Below, piece by piece: positions 11,101 to 26,000 of a stretch of DNA of 64,000 bases; positions within the stretch are counted from its first letter, which is position 1; every line of letters starts with the position of its first letter. Source of the DNA: Thunnus maccoyii (Eukaryota; Chordata; Actinopteri; Scombriformes; Scombridae); assembly GCF_910596095.1 (NCBI RefSeq), contig NC_056535.1, forward strand, positions 2,203,001-2,267,000. Direction: 5' to 3'. Made by a program: the position numbers and the translations under genes. Below the pieces are notes generated by a model, which searched no databases, was not told the origin of the DNA, and was given only the letters and a program-made list of their open reading frames with translations.

Positions 11101-13870
11101 GAATGTTGGGATGTTTATGATGACGTGCACTATAATGAGTTTAATCTTATTCTTTTTTCTAGTATGGAGCCATTATGAAAGGAAGTGCCTTCATTATCAA
11201 CATTTCTCATTTTATTTACAGTAATGTAGATTAAGGTTTGTGCCCCAGCTACATTTGTGCAACTGATGAGAAGCCGCAGCAGCCTTAAACAATGTGACAG
11301 CACACGAAGATGTTGCCTATAAGCCTCTACATGACAATAAAAGTCATATAATTTCTTTCTAGGAAATCAGAGTTTTACTTTGGCTTTGATTTGACCTTGC
11401 AGGGTAAATGGGGCAAGTCCTGTACAGGATCCTGCCCAGTGTGTGTGTGTGTGTGTGTAACTCATATCTTTGTCCATATATCTTTATCTCTTCTTCTTTA
11501 TCTATCTACATTAACAACCTTCAGTGCAGAAATATTGTTCAGCCAAGAAGCACTCTATTAAAAGGTATTAAGTGGTTGTAATTTCTTGCTTATCTGCTCT
11601 TTGGTGATATTTAGCTCTTCATGATACCAAAACTCCAATAAAGCAGCCTTTACTCTATCTCAATGTAACCAAGGGCTAGTTCTGAAACAGAGGAAACACC
11701 CGGCTGTTACTAACAAATAAATCACAGCTTCTATCCAGAGCGATTGAAGACATGACATGACAGTACTTGTCTGAAGTTGTATGTGCACAGTAGACTGTGT
11801 GTGTTGAGTCAGAGGACACACCCTGTACTTGGACTTAGTAAGTGTGTCTGCAGAGAATGGAGAAAAACATATACCCCAGGGCTACTCTTTCTTTACACAG
11901 AGGTGATGATCAGCAGGACTCCAGCACACACACTGTGTCCGGGGAGGGAGGAGTGAGTTTGTCTGTGTACAGTGTTTCACCCCACAGACCTGTGTTCTTT
12001 TCTGAATGGAAAAGACTGGTTTTAACCAGTGTTACATAATACATTTTTAGAATAGATAAATAATGGAATCATTACAAATGAATCCTTCTCCATTATGTCT
12101 ATGGAAAATACATGTTTAATGTGACATGGATGGAATTTGTCGAGACATGCTTGTTTCAAATTCTGGCATTTTAGGAATTTAAGTGTTTCACTCTTCCAGT
12201 CATTGTCAGCAGATCTGTAACAGAGTCTCAGCCAAACATACACTGTGTCCACTTCTATAGTACATGCTGATACTATTAGATATACTTTGTGAACTAATAT
12301 TGACATTTTTGGGCAGTTAGTACACAAGAAACAAATGTACTTTGCCATTCTGATGAACGATACAAAATGTTTGCCTGCTGATGTCACAATTGATCAGCTC
12401 CTCTAAATATTTCCATTGTGCATAACATCATCAGACAACAGCGTCCATCACCCCCACTCTCTTAAATTGAGTAATTTTTATCTACATGCTGTATTTCTGA
12501 TTTCTGCATACTTCATTTTGACAGTTTACTGGTAGGAACTAGTGTGAACATAATACACACTCAAAACAAAGTTAATAGTGAAACACTAAACTATTTTGTG
12601 GTATTACGTGCAGGAAATAACAATGCTTCTTAACTCTTAGTTCACTCCTCTTCTATCAGATAACTGTAGGCTTTAAAAAGCGTCCTTAACTACAGCAAAC
12701 AACAGGTTTGGTTGGGTCACCATCACAGAGAACATGTCCTACCATATTATGTCAGTTGGAAAACAAACGTTATTAAATCTTGGGTTTTGCTTTTAAGTTT
12801 TCATGACAATTTATGTTAATTGCTCATCTTAGAGCTTGTTTTTTTATTTTCGCTCATTATGACATTGTTTCAGGCTTTACTGGTTGAGTTTTGTCTTTAT
12901 GTTTCCACGAATATTTTAGCTTAGCTTTGATTAAGTTTCAGTTGTAGTTTTAATAGTTTGAGTTTGTATGTATAACTTGTTACACATACAACATAATTAC
13001 TTATATATACAACACATCTTCACATATGACAGAACGTTTTGGCCGTCATTGAATGGCCAAATTATATTTACACCATCCCCTATAGCTTCTGTACTTCTTA
13101 TTTATGTGTCAAGGTATTGTGTTATGGACACAATCTCAAATTATTTTGAAACATCAATATTGTTGAAATTGTATTTAGTATTTTGTTTGGAGAAAAGAAA
13201 TCTATAGATATGCTAGCTGCTCTGTGGGGCTGTACTTAGGCACAGTGACATTTGAGCTAAATGCTAACATCATCATGCTTAAATGTTCACAATGACAATG
13301 CAACCATGTTGATGTTTAGTGGGTATTTGTGTTTTTACCACTTTCACCATCTTAATTTAGACTGTTATCATGCTAACTTTTGCCACTTAGCACTAAACAT
13401 AAAGTAGGACACAGATGAGGATGTTATCAGTTTGGCAGATCTTAAACCAAAGTATTTGGAAAAAAACAAAATTAGGACCTAATATTGGCATTAAGGGATG
13501 AAATTAAGGGATCATCAAGTTATTAAGATTCATCCTTGGGGACCCTGAATGCTTCTTCAAAATTTTTATATAGACAATCTTTTTTAGCTTTTACACTAAC
13601 AAGTATACAAATCTAAACAATCTACAAACTTTTTCTTTTTTACTCCTTTTAGGTCCGTTTTAGGTTTTTTATTTGAGATCTCAAAAGCATTTTTTACACC
13701 TGGTTTTGTCTTTGTTTAAGTTTGTTTGTGATACCTTGGAGTCTTTGTGTTGACTATGTGTCTGCTTCCGCCTGCGTGTCTGTGTGTGTGAACGTTGATT
13801 CATGGATTGAAGGGAGTGGCAGTGAAGGGTTGGTCTCTGACACACACTGTATCATACCATCCAGGTGAGA
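8131..13870. other. intergenic region between g0s2 and lamb3 (head-to-head)
   Basis: g0s2 and lamb3 start from opposite ends of this interval, so it must hold the upstream regulatory DNA of both. No conserved coding exon was seen. Open frames at 8109-8417, 8729-9064, 10964-11224 and 12022-12387 show no recognisable domain and have the composition of AT-rich noncoding DNA. A perfect AP-1 site (TGAGTCA) lies at 11805-11811. A GT microsatellite lies at 11442-11458. A repeat remnant occupies about 13205-13580. Confidence 0.55.
13205..13580. repeat. dispersed fish repeat (copy 1)
   Basis: The stretch from GCTGTACTTAGGCACAGTG through alternating GCTAAC/CATGCT-like words, ending with a block read as AGGGATCATCAAGTTATTAAG then ATTCATCCT, matches a very common interspersed repeat of teleost genomes as I recall it. 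The end block reappears diverged at 57597-57780 in usp48 intron 14. No coding capacity. The element class is not determined. Confidence 0.5.
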
Positions 13871-13875
13871 CGGTG

Positions 13876-13882
13876 TTTATAA
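13876..13882 (+). promoter_or_regulatory. lamb3: lamb3 TATA-like box
   Basis: TTTATAAG lies about 30 bases before the inferred transcription start (about 13905) and just downstream of a CAGGTG E-box (13862-13867). The following short sequence ends at a clean GTGAGT donor, as expected for a small noncoding first exon. Confidence 0.5.
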
Positions 13883-13904
13883 GACTGCACCCAGGCAGCA
13901 ACAC

Positions 13905-13935
13905 ACACTTAACCGCATCGAGCATCAACTACAAA
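13905..13935 (+). other. lamb3: lamb3 noncoding exon 1 (start approximate)
   Basis: The short sequence ending CAACTACAAA is followed by the donor GTGAGT at 13936. Exon 2 starts at 14023 after CATCTGTTCCAG and carries the ATG 23 bases in. The 5' end is set only by distance from the TATA box. Confidence 0.5.
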
Positions 13936-14045
13936 GTGAGTCTCACATCAAGAAATACAATCAAGTGACTTCGATTCTGTTTCTATTTACTGATATTTTT
14001 TGGTTTTCTCATCTGTTCCAGACTTTTGGATAAGAGAAACACAGC

Positions 14046-17000
14046 ATGAGAATACTTTTACTACTAGCTGGTAAGATTTCATTCACTTTTGCTTTTGCTT
14101 TGATATTATTATTTTTCTTTAAAGTGTCATCTGTCTGTCCTGCAACTTTCAACCTTAAACAGATGTCTACATTGATAAATCATTGGAAGTTGACAGTATG
14201 CAGGTTTCTAATTCAGTGAAACTCTGCAACAGCTGATTTCACTGCTCACAGCTCCATTTTCTAGCAGAGAGGAGAAACTAGCCTGCATACTCTCAGGTCG
14301 TGATAGCACATGTTTGAGCTGTAAATCCTGAAAGGATTTCATTAGTCTGGGCCTGCATCAGAGGCTCTTCCACTCTGACAAGAACATTACTTATGGGAAA
14401 ACACTGAAGTTTTTGCATTAGGATATTTGTTAACAGCTTACTGGTATCAGTCTTCAAACTACACATAATCTATAGGAATGCACAGCTCTAGATACTGTGA
14501 CTCTCTTGAGTATTGATGGTACATCCTATGTTTCCTTTTTAGGCCTTTCTTTTTGCTTCTTTTGGACATACAATATAGCGGGTAGTATCAACTAAGGGAT
14601 AGACAAAGAGCACATCCTATTCAAAATGTATAGCTGTTGGAAGCCCTGCAAAATTATTGATCCCACCGTGGTGACGGGCAGAAGCTCTGTCATTGGCCCA
14701 TCAATAGAGAGTTTACTCAAAATGTTAAAATGTTAATCATGTTTAAGTTTGTTAAAGCCGGGAATATGCTAATTTTAATTACAAAGGTGATTGTGGTATT
14801 GTTTAGGTTAAGTTTTGAGATGGTTTGGTAAAAGTCTCATTAAGATGAGCATAAAAATGCTGCTACATCTATAAAAAATGGCGAGGTTTACTTTTAACAA
14901 GTAGACAAACTGGAATAACAAACAATTTAGAGTTGAAGCATCGTTATAGGATCTGTCTTTCCTTCCTTATGTCCTTATGTCTTATTCATTGTGAACTGGG
15001 ATACTAATGTAACTGATTACTGATAGAGGTCATGTAATTACAAGGCTCTGTAATGTTTCATTTCTTGTTGTACTGCCTTCCTTCTTACAGCCGTGGCTGC
15101 AGTATCACAGGCCCAGACTGACTGCTCTCGAGGGGCTTGTTACCCACCCAGCAATGACCTGCTGCTGGGCAGGGCTCACCAGCTCCGAGCCTCTTCCACC
15201 TGCGGCCTCACCGGCTCTGAGGTCTACTGCACCCCATACCAACAGGTAGGAGCACAATCATTCACCTCTGTTTGCCCAAGACACAGTTACAGTAGATACA
15301 GGGACTGAATCAGACTCTCCATTGCCAATCAGCCTGCCAACTCTTTATCCATTTGGTATTAGTATCAGCTTTCAGGTGGTTGGAGGAGCTGTTCCATTTA
15401 AAATGTGGAAAAAGACAGTTCTGAATTCAAGATAAGGTTTGTGAGGCAGAGAAAGCAAAAAGGTAATAATTATCAAAAAGCAGCAGCTTTAACTCTTAAA
15501 TATTGATATTGGCCACATACAAAACCATATCAGTCAAACCAAAGCAGACACACAGTCGCTGTCTGAGCCAGCTATGTTCACTCAGGCCATGCATGGGTCC
15601 CTGCGTGGGGTTTGCACTGTCAGGAGGCGAGCAGTGCAGAGGTCATAATGAACAGACAGATATGCAGGACGGAGGCTGTGGTGGTTTTGGCCAGACTGAT
15701 TGCTGTCCATTTATGAAACAGTCTGATTTCAGTGCCAGAGCATCATGTTGCAACTGTACTCTCTTTTCTTTCCAGCCCATCTGCTGGCTCAGCACAAACC
15801 TCCCATTACTGGATTTAATGTTGGTTTTGAAATTAGACTTACCATCCAGAGCAGAGGGCATGTACTGAGCATCTGTAATGTTGCAATGTGTACTATATTT
15901 CAAAAAAGTGAGACAAGTGTCTCTAATGTGAGATCCTTTATTTGCAATACAAATCAACTTTTTTCTGTTAAGTATCATACTGAAGCTTGTTTTATAAAAT
16001 CCACTGAAACAAGTGAAGCTGTATTGGAAGTAAACTGAATAATCTGAACCCACTTTTTCACTAGTCTGGAGAGATGTCATAAAAGATATTTAATTTTTTG
16101 CAATATTTTAGCTATGTAATGGTTTACAGTAACATGAGAGATGTTGAAATGTGAGAGATGTGGGGGGCAGAAAAGGTCAGGAGCTGGACTGAACCCAATA
16201 GTTCTCAAACCCATAATGAATGTAATCTTCTTTTTCAAAGAAAACCCAGCCTTCAGATACATGTAATGGAGTAAAAATCACAATATTTCCCCTTGCAATG
16301 TCAAAGTAAAAGGCCTTCCAAACTGGAAATAAGCAAAGTAAAATATTAGTACTTAAATCGCAGTTCAGTACTTGAATAAAGGTTTTCACATGCATACATG
16401 TTAGATTTAATGTGGAATTCATATTTTAATATTCCTTCAAAAAGGAAGTTGCATTCTAGTGATTAAATCTGTGATCACCATAAGACAGACAGAATGATGT
16501 TTGTGATGATGTTACACAATCTTCACATCTTACAGTTTATGTATGTGGGCTGTGTTGAATCTCCCTGAGGGAAGGGCGTGGACTCATTCCCTCTCAATCT
16601 CCCATTGATCTACACTTTCTTCCCTGTTTTTTTTTTTTTACCTGAGCCACACCTGGTCCAGACAGACAGGGGCAGGAACACTCAGCCATATCTCAGAGCT
16701 GACACACAGAAACAAACACATTCACATGCATGACTACCAAAAGACCAACAATGATATCTTTGATGACTGAGGTAAACACAAAAACTTAAAGTAGTCAGAT
16801 CTCGATGAATGATGCTTCATCAGACTGCTGCAATTATCAGATTTTGTAAATGAATGTATTACACTCTAAAGCAGGTGGTTTGGAATTATAATGTCCTTAG
16901 ATATTTTGATAGTAATGTAGATAGTTGTTAAAAGTAATAAAGGTATGAATGAGTCAACAGTGTTTCCACATATCCTGGAAAACCTAGGATTTTGTAATGC

Positions 17001-20000
17001 AGATTGCCATTACTGCAGTACATCTAGACTTAAGGTTCCTGAATCATTAGGTTTACCACTGACTACTTTTCAAACCAGTACCTGCTGATGAAGCACATGA
17101 TGTCTTTCTCTAACCCATGGAGATGAAATAATACAAACTGCATTTCAGCCGTGTGCTGTGTATATGTGGACCTACTAAAAAGACTAAAGAAAGGCAGTTT
17201 GCATGTCTCTCTCCACATAAAAAGTGAAGATTCTTTGGGTAATATCAATTCATTATCACTGGTGCTGTTATGTCATATGCAGTGAATATGGAAAATTATT
17301 CATATTTTTGATATGTCCTTTAAAAAGCATGCATTTCACATTTCATCAAGGGACCAAATCACTTCAGTGCATCAGATTTGCCTCAGAGTTGCTCGTTGCA
17401 GCCAGGGGCCTGCTGTTTGATAGCCAGATATGCCTTTTTGATATTAATCTTGATAAATATACATGTAATATATTTGTATGCTTTTATTGTCAGATGCACC
17501 ACTATACATATAACTATAACCAACATAGGTAAATTTGCTCCTGCTGTCTTTCACACCATGTATTAGAGCAATGAACATTAGTTAAAATGTAACCTGAACC
17601 TTCTTGGTGCCAGTACAGACAGATTTTGTTTAGTTTACTAATTTTATCATAATGTCCACTGTAGACTTTATACCCTTACTGAGGATCAAATACATGTTCA
17701 GCTGATGCAATAGACTGCTGGTAGTGACTAAATGCAAACAGTGTGTGTTTGGAGTGACACACTGCAGTGCCAAAAGCCACAAACCTTGGGCAAAAGCCTC
17801 CACGTTGCATCACTTTTCACCTGTATGTATAGTTAAGAAGTGTCCCTCTGTCATGGTTTACAGGAGTAACTGAGGTTAAGAAGCAGTAAAAATTACATGG
17901 ACACACCTTAGTCTGAGAGTTAAAGATTTATCACCTGAGATTAGATAAGATGAACTGTTTTCAATGAACATTGAAGTTGAAGTGAGCTAGTGAGGTCATT
18001 ATTAAATGGTGCACCTACAAGGAATGCACCTAATGTTATTATTAGATATTATACAGCTGGTGTCAGTTCAGGAGTCTGTGAAAGTGTTATTTGTGGGTTG
18101 AGGAGCTGTATCTGTGGAGGAGGGTATTCTGAGTGTCAGAGTTTATCTGCTGGGCTTTATCTGACTGACATGTCTGTGATCCTGGTTGGTAAAGAGATGA
18201 TTCAAAGATAAAGTTTTTTTAACCCCTCTTAACCATCTATTCAGGGAAAAATGATAAAACTCATACATGCAGCTTCCTGCATCATATTTATATAACTCAA
18301 GCTGCAATTTACAGCCATGGTCCTCTGCAACAGCATGACCCATAAACATAGTTTATCCATGTACACATTCTTATAGTCAGTGATATTACGGCATGGGGGA
18401 AACTGCTGGCTCAGCTTCATCCAAAATGATAAAATATCTTATTTATATATTTGTAGCTGTATGTGCTGTGTGTAGGGGATAATCCACGAAACACCATAAA
18501 ATAACACACAATGCAAAGATTAATTCACCTGGTTAATGTGCCTCAGTTGAGTGGTGTCACTTTCTCAAGTGCACATATGGATTCCCCCATTTACATCACA
18601 GCCACCTGAGAGGGATCAATGTATAAGTATTATTTCATCATATTATGAAGCACTACTTGTAAAATGTCAGTTTTGTGTTGACACTCAGAATAATCTACTG
18701 ACAAGTATGAGAAGCTGTAGCCTCATTACAGCTTAAATGAACCTTCAGGCTATGAGAATGCCATGTCATTTATATGACAGCTTTGCATAGTATTACTTTG
18801 AAGGCATTAATAACGCCACACAAGTCCACAGTACTGTGTAATGATTTGTAGTTATTGTTAAATCAAAGCTTTGTGACAGGTTAATATAGAATCAGAATAG
18901 TGCTGCCCTGGCTTTATTTCACAGTGTGAAGGAGCCAGAATGGTCCCTTGCTTATTCGTTGAGAAACAAGTTGAATTAATGCTGTGCTGTGCAGCTGCTA
19001 CTGCAGCATGAATCACTGTACTGAACCAATTATTAGTCTAGACACAGTCTAGAGACTTTTCTCTGTCATTGCAGCATTTTACTTTGCTGTTAATGATTTG
19101 ATTGACCAACAATGATGCTGTCACTGTACACAGATGTTGGATATCACTTTGACCAGCTTTCATTCACAAAGTCAGTCCCACTGATTGGACTTTGATGTTG
19201 TAAAGTAGCCTGTACGTTCTTTATGATGATGCAGTGACAGATTGTTCTTTGTTTTTTAAAATCACAGAGAATTAGCCATGTACCATGTCCAGCATGCTAG
19301 TTAATGTGTTTGGGAATGAGGTAACAAAGACACAATCTGTGAAATGTTTGAAAAGAAGTTATTTTGACAACATTTGCATGACTCAAAATGTTTCAAACTG
19401 TTTAGAGTGGGAGAATGAGTTGAGACACGTAGCTTGATGAACACTGTATGTTGTAACAATGAGCAGTCAAGAGGGAACTTTTCCCTACAGAGAAAGCAGC
19501 CATGGTCTGCGTGCTAGATTGGGAGCTGCTAAATATTGACTTGGCAGGTGAAAGCTGTGGCCCAGCTGCCACTGATGTGAACATTTGTGTGGGGAATTGT
19601 CCAAGTGCTATTGGAGTGTCTTCATGAACAGCACGTAGCTCAACAAAGGTAGAAAAACAGCTTATTACTGCATATGTTTAAGGAACAGCTCAACCAAAAA
19701 TGGAATTTGGACTCCACAGGTGCTTTGGTTGACTCAGAGGTCAATAGATAATCATCTAAAACATATTTTTTCGATTAACTTTTCTTTTAAAACTGTACTA
19801 GACATATATAGTTGTTGACTGGAATTGTGCTGGTGCAAAGATTTTGAATTTCACATTAAAATTCTGTAAGGTGGACAAATTCCGTTGGAGACTATTTATA
19901 CATCACAATTAATAACTTTATTTCTCCCTGTGAACAAGTCAAGTTCCACTGCTGCCATAAAATTTCATTTATGCATGGCTCAAATAAAACTAGGGCAGCA

Positions 20001-23000
20001 CGTTTCATGCCTTGTCTTCCACAGGGACAAAGTTTCTCCCCTTGACTTGTTGACCAGCTCAATAAATCATTGTTATTCACAATATAAAAGTAGAACTGTC
20101 AGCAGGCTTTCCATCTGACACATATTGATTTTCCCTCTCTGTGGCCATGGATGACCTGCTCAATGACACAACTTATCTACCTGGCATTACACAGAGACAG
20201 AGACAAATGTGAAGCTGGTCATAGGTCCATGGATCAGCTTTAAGACTAACACTTTGTAGACACACTCATTGTAACATAATTACATACATACATACATGCA
20301 TGCATGCAATATTACAGTGCAACTTTGCAGGAAAGTCCACTGTTACTGATTTTGTCTCTCTGTTTCTCTGTTTTTTCTCTCAGAGGAGGATGAAGTGCTG
20401 TCCATGTGACTCCAGGAACCCAAACGGTCAGCTGGCCCACACTGTCCAGGATGTCCTGTCCACTGCCGGACCAGACAGATGGTGGCAGTCTAAGAAAGGT
20501 GGGCAAAGAAAAAAAAATAGAGAAACACTTCTTTGGGCATAGATGACACGAAATGAGAGCGAGAGAGATGCAATAAAGGTCCCTTTAGAGACGTTGCACT
20601 TCATGGTCAGAATCTTAACTTCTAAACTACAGGGGCCCATGGACCAAAGAAACAAACACTAAGCAACTAATTAATTATTATTCATTTGCAGTACAAACAT
20701 TCTGTAGTCTTTTTGGTAGAATTTTGTTATTTAATGAGTTGGAGAGCCTGTTTTACAGTAATCAGCAGCACTTTCCTTGTTTTTCTCACATTCTGAGCTG
20801 CCTCACCACCAGAGGCCCCTGTTCACAATCAACTGTGCTGAACAGGCAGCAGGGAACAGCTGAGAATTAGTTTAAATCAACCAGTTTTATAAAATGTAAA
20901 AAAACAAACATCAACCTTATTTAACACTTAGTATGTAGTGTAGCTGATGAAAATGCTGTTCTGCTTGTTTGTCCTGTAGAGGTGAATGCAGTCACTCTCC
21001 AGTTGGACCTCAACAATCTGTTCCAGCTTGACAGACTGACACTGAACTTCAAGGTATGATACAGTCTGCAAACACTGCTAGACTACTCATTCACACAAAA
21101 ATACTTTTAATCTTAAGGCACTGTGTGGTATCTGGTTTTAAATTCATTAATATATCATACACATAAAATAGGAGAGGTAGAAATAAAAGATGTAAATCAG
21201 TAATACTGCTGCAAAAAGATATGGAGGATTTGCATACACAAATCTATTTATGTATAAATCATTTAGCTTTGAAACTATTTTGTTAACATATTTCAATAAA
21301 ACCAGGTGTATTTGTGTTAGTTAGATCTCAAACATAATTTATGAATTTAGAACCTGTTTCTTTATTGATCTGCTTTTCTCTGCAGGGTCCTCGTCCCAGT
21401 GCTTTGATTATAGAGAGGACACTTGATAATGGCAGGACATGGGAACCCGCCCTCTACATTGCTGCAGACTGTCAAAAAGCATTCCCTGGTGTCCCCACTT
21501 CAACACCTCTTACCATGGACCAGACTTACTGCTACACTCTGCCCCCTACTGGAAACCCATACCAAGATCAGATGGTAGGCTCAAATCATCTTTGTGGCAA
21601 AATATCTGTTTTAGTGTGTCTTCAGTTAGAGCTCATTATTCTCTGCTTTGATTATTGTACCCTTTTCTCTACTGTTATTGAGGTACTGTAGCTGTCAATG
21701 CAAATGTTATCATAACTGACCCAGATAACAAAGTGGCTCTTCCACAGATACTGTTATCTTGGTATTACTAGCAAAATCACATGAGACTCTGTTGTACTGT
21801 TATTAGTGATTAAGACATCATTTCCAGTAACACCTGTTGCTTTCTTGTTTCCTAAACAGTTTAGGTGTCAATGACATATGATTTATGAATCATTTATCAC
21901 CTTTAAAAATGACACAGACATAATATGACATGTATGTAACACATAGGACAGTTCAAACCTGTTAGAGTCTTCTGAGTTAAGTTTGAAAAAAATGGATGGC
22001 AGTATTGTGAATCTTTATGAAATAAGTGCTAAACACTGTGTGATGGAGAAAAAAAAGATAACATAAACAGAATAAATTGATTGTACATCTCTCTTCTCCA
22101 GATCCAGTTCAGTCCTTTGCGTCAGTACGCTTATGTCCCAGTTCCCAACAGCCAGAAGATTGAGGGTAAGTCTAAGATCATGACTCACGGTGTATAGACC
22201 TGTTTAAATGTTGTGGACTGCTCATTGACAGCTGTCTCATCCACAGATGTGACTGGCTTGACGGGGTTGAGGGTGAGGCTAGCCGAGCTGGGTGATGTGC
22301 CACGTCTACCAGGCAGAGCTCTCAGTAGGTTTTACGCCCTTAAGGAGATGAGGGTGATGGGCAGCTGTATGTGCCATGGACATGCCAACCGATGCCTACC
22401 AGAAGCCTACAACAACGCTCAGTCCAACAGCATACAGGTGTGTATCCAGGTGTTTTGGGGATTAGAGAGTTTGGATTTAAAAGGTTTAGAATGTTTCAAA
22501 GACACTTTTTGTCACTTTTGATGGCTATTCATTTCCATCTTCTCCCAGTGTTTGTGTTAAGCCACATCCTGGACCTACAGTATCTCTGTACTGGACGCTA
22601 AGATATGAGAATAATAAAATCATTGGACTCTGGGCAGCAAACAAGAGGATTTGCACTTCAGTAGCTACAATGAGAGATCAAAAAAAGCATATATAAGGAT
22701 ATATGCAGCAGAAAGTCTTCACAAGGATTACATAAGAGAGAGAATACGTTTGAAGTACTTAAATTATTTTATAATGCCTTAGCTCCTTGTCAGAAAATGC
22801 AATGAACTTTAATCCTTAGAATATAATCCATATTGGTGCTATGTGCTATACAACATGTTTATGAACTCTTTTGAACTGATAGTGATACTGACACTATTGA
22901 ATTTACAATTCCACTTTCTAGGTTTTCATCATTTTGTTCAGACAGCTAACATTTGAGTAAACATTTCCTTATACATGTTTTCTATGCCTCCCTGTAGGTG

Positions 23001-26000
23001 AACCCTCAGTGTGACTGCCAGCATAACACAGCAGGTGTGAACTGTGAGCGCTGTGCTGATCTCTACAATGATCTGCCCTGGAGACCTGCAGAGGAGAGCA
23101 ACACTCATACCTGCAAACGTAAGACTTCACCCACCTACAGCTCATCTCTCTAATGGAAACAAAACACACTCATCTGCAAGCATTATACTTACCTAAAGAA
23201 ATAATAATTCCAAATTCACTCATATTTCAAGAGGTGAACAGTTGGACTGAATTTCCTGTGAAAGAAAAAAAGAGTATTACATACAGAATTCAATACAGTC
23301 AGAATTTTTTAACTACCAACTGGGATGTTTGGGATGTTTTGTTTACCTCTTACAATTGAACAGAAAATATTACTTAAAAATAAATGAAGGAGAGAGAAAA
23401 TATGTATGTTTTGGAGCCTACATCCATTGACTCTGCTTGTGTGTATGTACCAATCCTTCTGCTCTCTCCTCAGGCTGTGAGTGTAACAACCATGCCCAAC
23501 GCTGTCATTTTGACGAGGAGGTGTACAAGGCCAGTGGCTCAAGGAGCGGAGGTGTGTGTGAAGGTTGTATGCACCACACCACAGGGCCAAAGTGTGACCA
23601 GTGTGCCCCAGGCTACCAACCAAACCCCCGCAGCCGAATGGATCGTCCTGATGCCTGCATACGTAAGTGGCTGACTGTTTTAGATAGATATATAGACATT
23701 AGTTGATTGCTTTAAAATGTATAATATCCTCAAAGTTCTCACCATACTTCTTTGCTCACTTTATTTCCTATAATGAGGTATCTTCATAGAGATCTGACCT
23801 TTTTTGAAGTGGCTCATGTTTATATTGTTGTGTTGCTGCCAGGCTGTAGCTGCAGTGCGGAGGGGACAGTGAATGAGGGCCGGTGTGACGATAGCTCAGG
23901 CTCATGTCAGTGTAAAGTGAACGTGGAAGGCCCCCGCTGTGACCGCTGTAAGAGAGGCTACTACGGCCTGAGCGCTTCTAACCCTCTGGGCTGCTCCAGT
24001 GAGTCATCACACACCTTCACATCACTTTGATTTTTCCCTTTTTTATGCAAATAACACCACATTTTTCTTTTGCTAACTCCTCAAAATTTGTGTGTGAAAA
24101 CTTTCACATCAGAGATGGGTTTTTGAAGATACTGATGCAAATATGTCTTAAACTGAGGCTCTCACAGAAATTGATCAATATCTTGATTTGCATTGTTACC
24201 ACTGTTACTGCCATCAATAATCATAAGGAATCATATATATTTGTGTGGAATTTGATCCAAGTACTTCTCCCTAACTCCCATGTTACCTCTACTGTGCAGA
24301 GTGCTCCTGTTCTCCAGACGGGTCACTGTCAGGTGTTTGTGACCCAGTGACCGGCCAGTGTCCCTGTCGTTCCCACTTCCACGGCCTGACCTGTGAGGTG
24401 TGTGCAAAAGGCTACTGGAAACCATTCCAGTCAGGACGATGTGAGCCTTGCAACTGTGACCCCACCAGGTCCCTCAGTGATACCTGCGACCAGGTATGAC
24501 CTCTTCCCTACACCCCCACAGTCAACACCAGTGAACTCCAGCAAACACACTTCTACACACAGTCAGATGAAAAGACTGATTTCAGTTTCAGACACTAGCC
24601 TGGGACATGTTTAGCCTAGCTGGAAGCAGGAGGAAACTGCAAGCCCACAGTGCCTTAATTTGAAGGACAAACTGGAAAAGCTTGGTGCAGCAGCATTAAT
24701 TATTAGGTATTAATAATTATGAAGCAATAAGAAAGGGGAGAATGGCTTTCACTGAACTGACTTTGGCCACACAAACACCTGTTAAGTAGAATTTTAAAAA
24801 GGAAAATTCCAGTTAAAGGATGGATCACTGCTTTGTTAGATTGTGCAAGATAAGAGTGCTAGAACATAATGTATTGGCAGTAAGAATAAATGAGTGTTGT
24901 TACTATTACTGCCATTACTAGTTCAACCAGAGGTGCTCATGCTGCTGAGTTTATAGCTGATTTGTTTTGTGCAGTTGAAGCTAAAGTCATTTTTGTTCCT
25001 TTTCTTCCAGCAGACGGGTCAGTGTCAGTGTAGACCAGGCTTTGGAGGCCAAAAATGTACCGAGTGCCCAGACAACACATACGGAGACCCACTCATTGGC
25101 TGCCGGCGTGAGTCATCTCTCTTTAATTGCTCCATTTATTGTTTTCTTTTTTATCTCAGTCATGGTAGAAACCTTTATCTTGTTTCCTTGTTTGTATTTG
25201 GTTCATTTATGGTTCACACTACAGTGATGACAGGTGAACCTGGCTTTTAAGTAAGACCGCTCTCACATACAAACCCTGCGTTTGACAAAGGTAATGAAGC
25301 CACACTTGTGAGACTTCATAGAGTTTTATGACAGCGGTGAAACAACCTTTGTAGATGCTAAGAGTCTGAGGTTTCTTTCACTCTAGATTAGACCTTGAAG
25401 AATTATTAAAGAATCCTCCTTTTTAAAAATGTGTATTTTAGGGCCCTCTGGCCAGTGCTTGAATTTATCTTTATTGTGATCTTTTTCTCTCTTCCTCCAC
25501 AGCGTGTCTGTGTGATGCTGAAGGAACCCTTCCAGAAGTTTGTGACAAGCAGACAGGAGCCTGTCTATGTCGGCAGGGTGTCACCGGGCCTCGCTGTGAC
25601 TCCTGCAATCGAGGACACTGTGACTCCTTCCCTGCCTGTGAAACATGTCCCTCCTGCTACTTCACCCTGGATGCCCAGCGTCAAAACCTCAGCTTAGCTT
25701 TGGAGAGACTCTCCCCGAGCTTCCCTTCTCGTCCAGGTAATGGTGGTCTTGGAAATTTTGGGCCACGCATCCTCACCCTGGAGGCCAACCTGAACCTGAT
25801 CCGGAACTCAATCTCCCTTCCACCCAGTACTGCCAGACAGATTGATGATGCTCTGTCCCAGCTGGACAAGCTCAGGTGAGGGATTGCTGAGATCTGGAGG
25901 AGGAATAAATTGTATTTGTTTAAAGATGAAAACACTAATCAGCTTTTAAAAATATTTTACATCATTGTCATGGATGTATTTTCTGATATTCACAAACGTA

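Noticed and set aside
25737..25742. GTAATG donor inside lamb3 exon 14
   Set aside because: The frame continues through it with sequence homologous to domain II and reaches a better GTGAGG donor at 25876. It may be cryptic at most.
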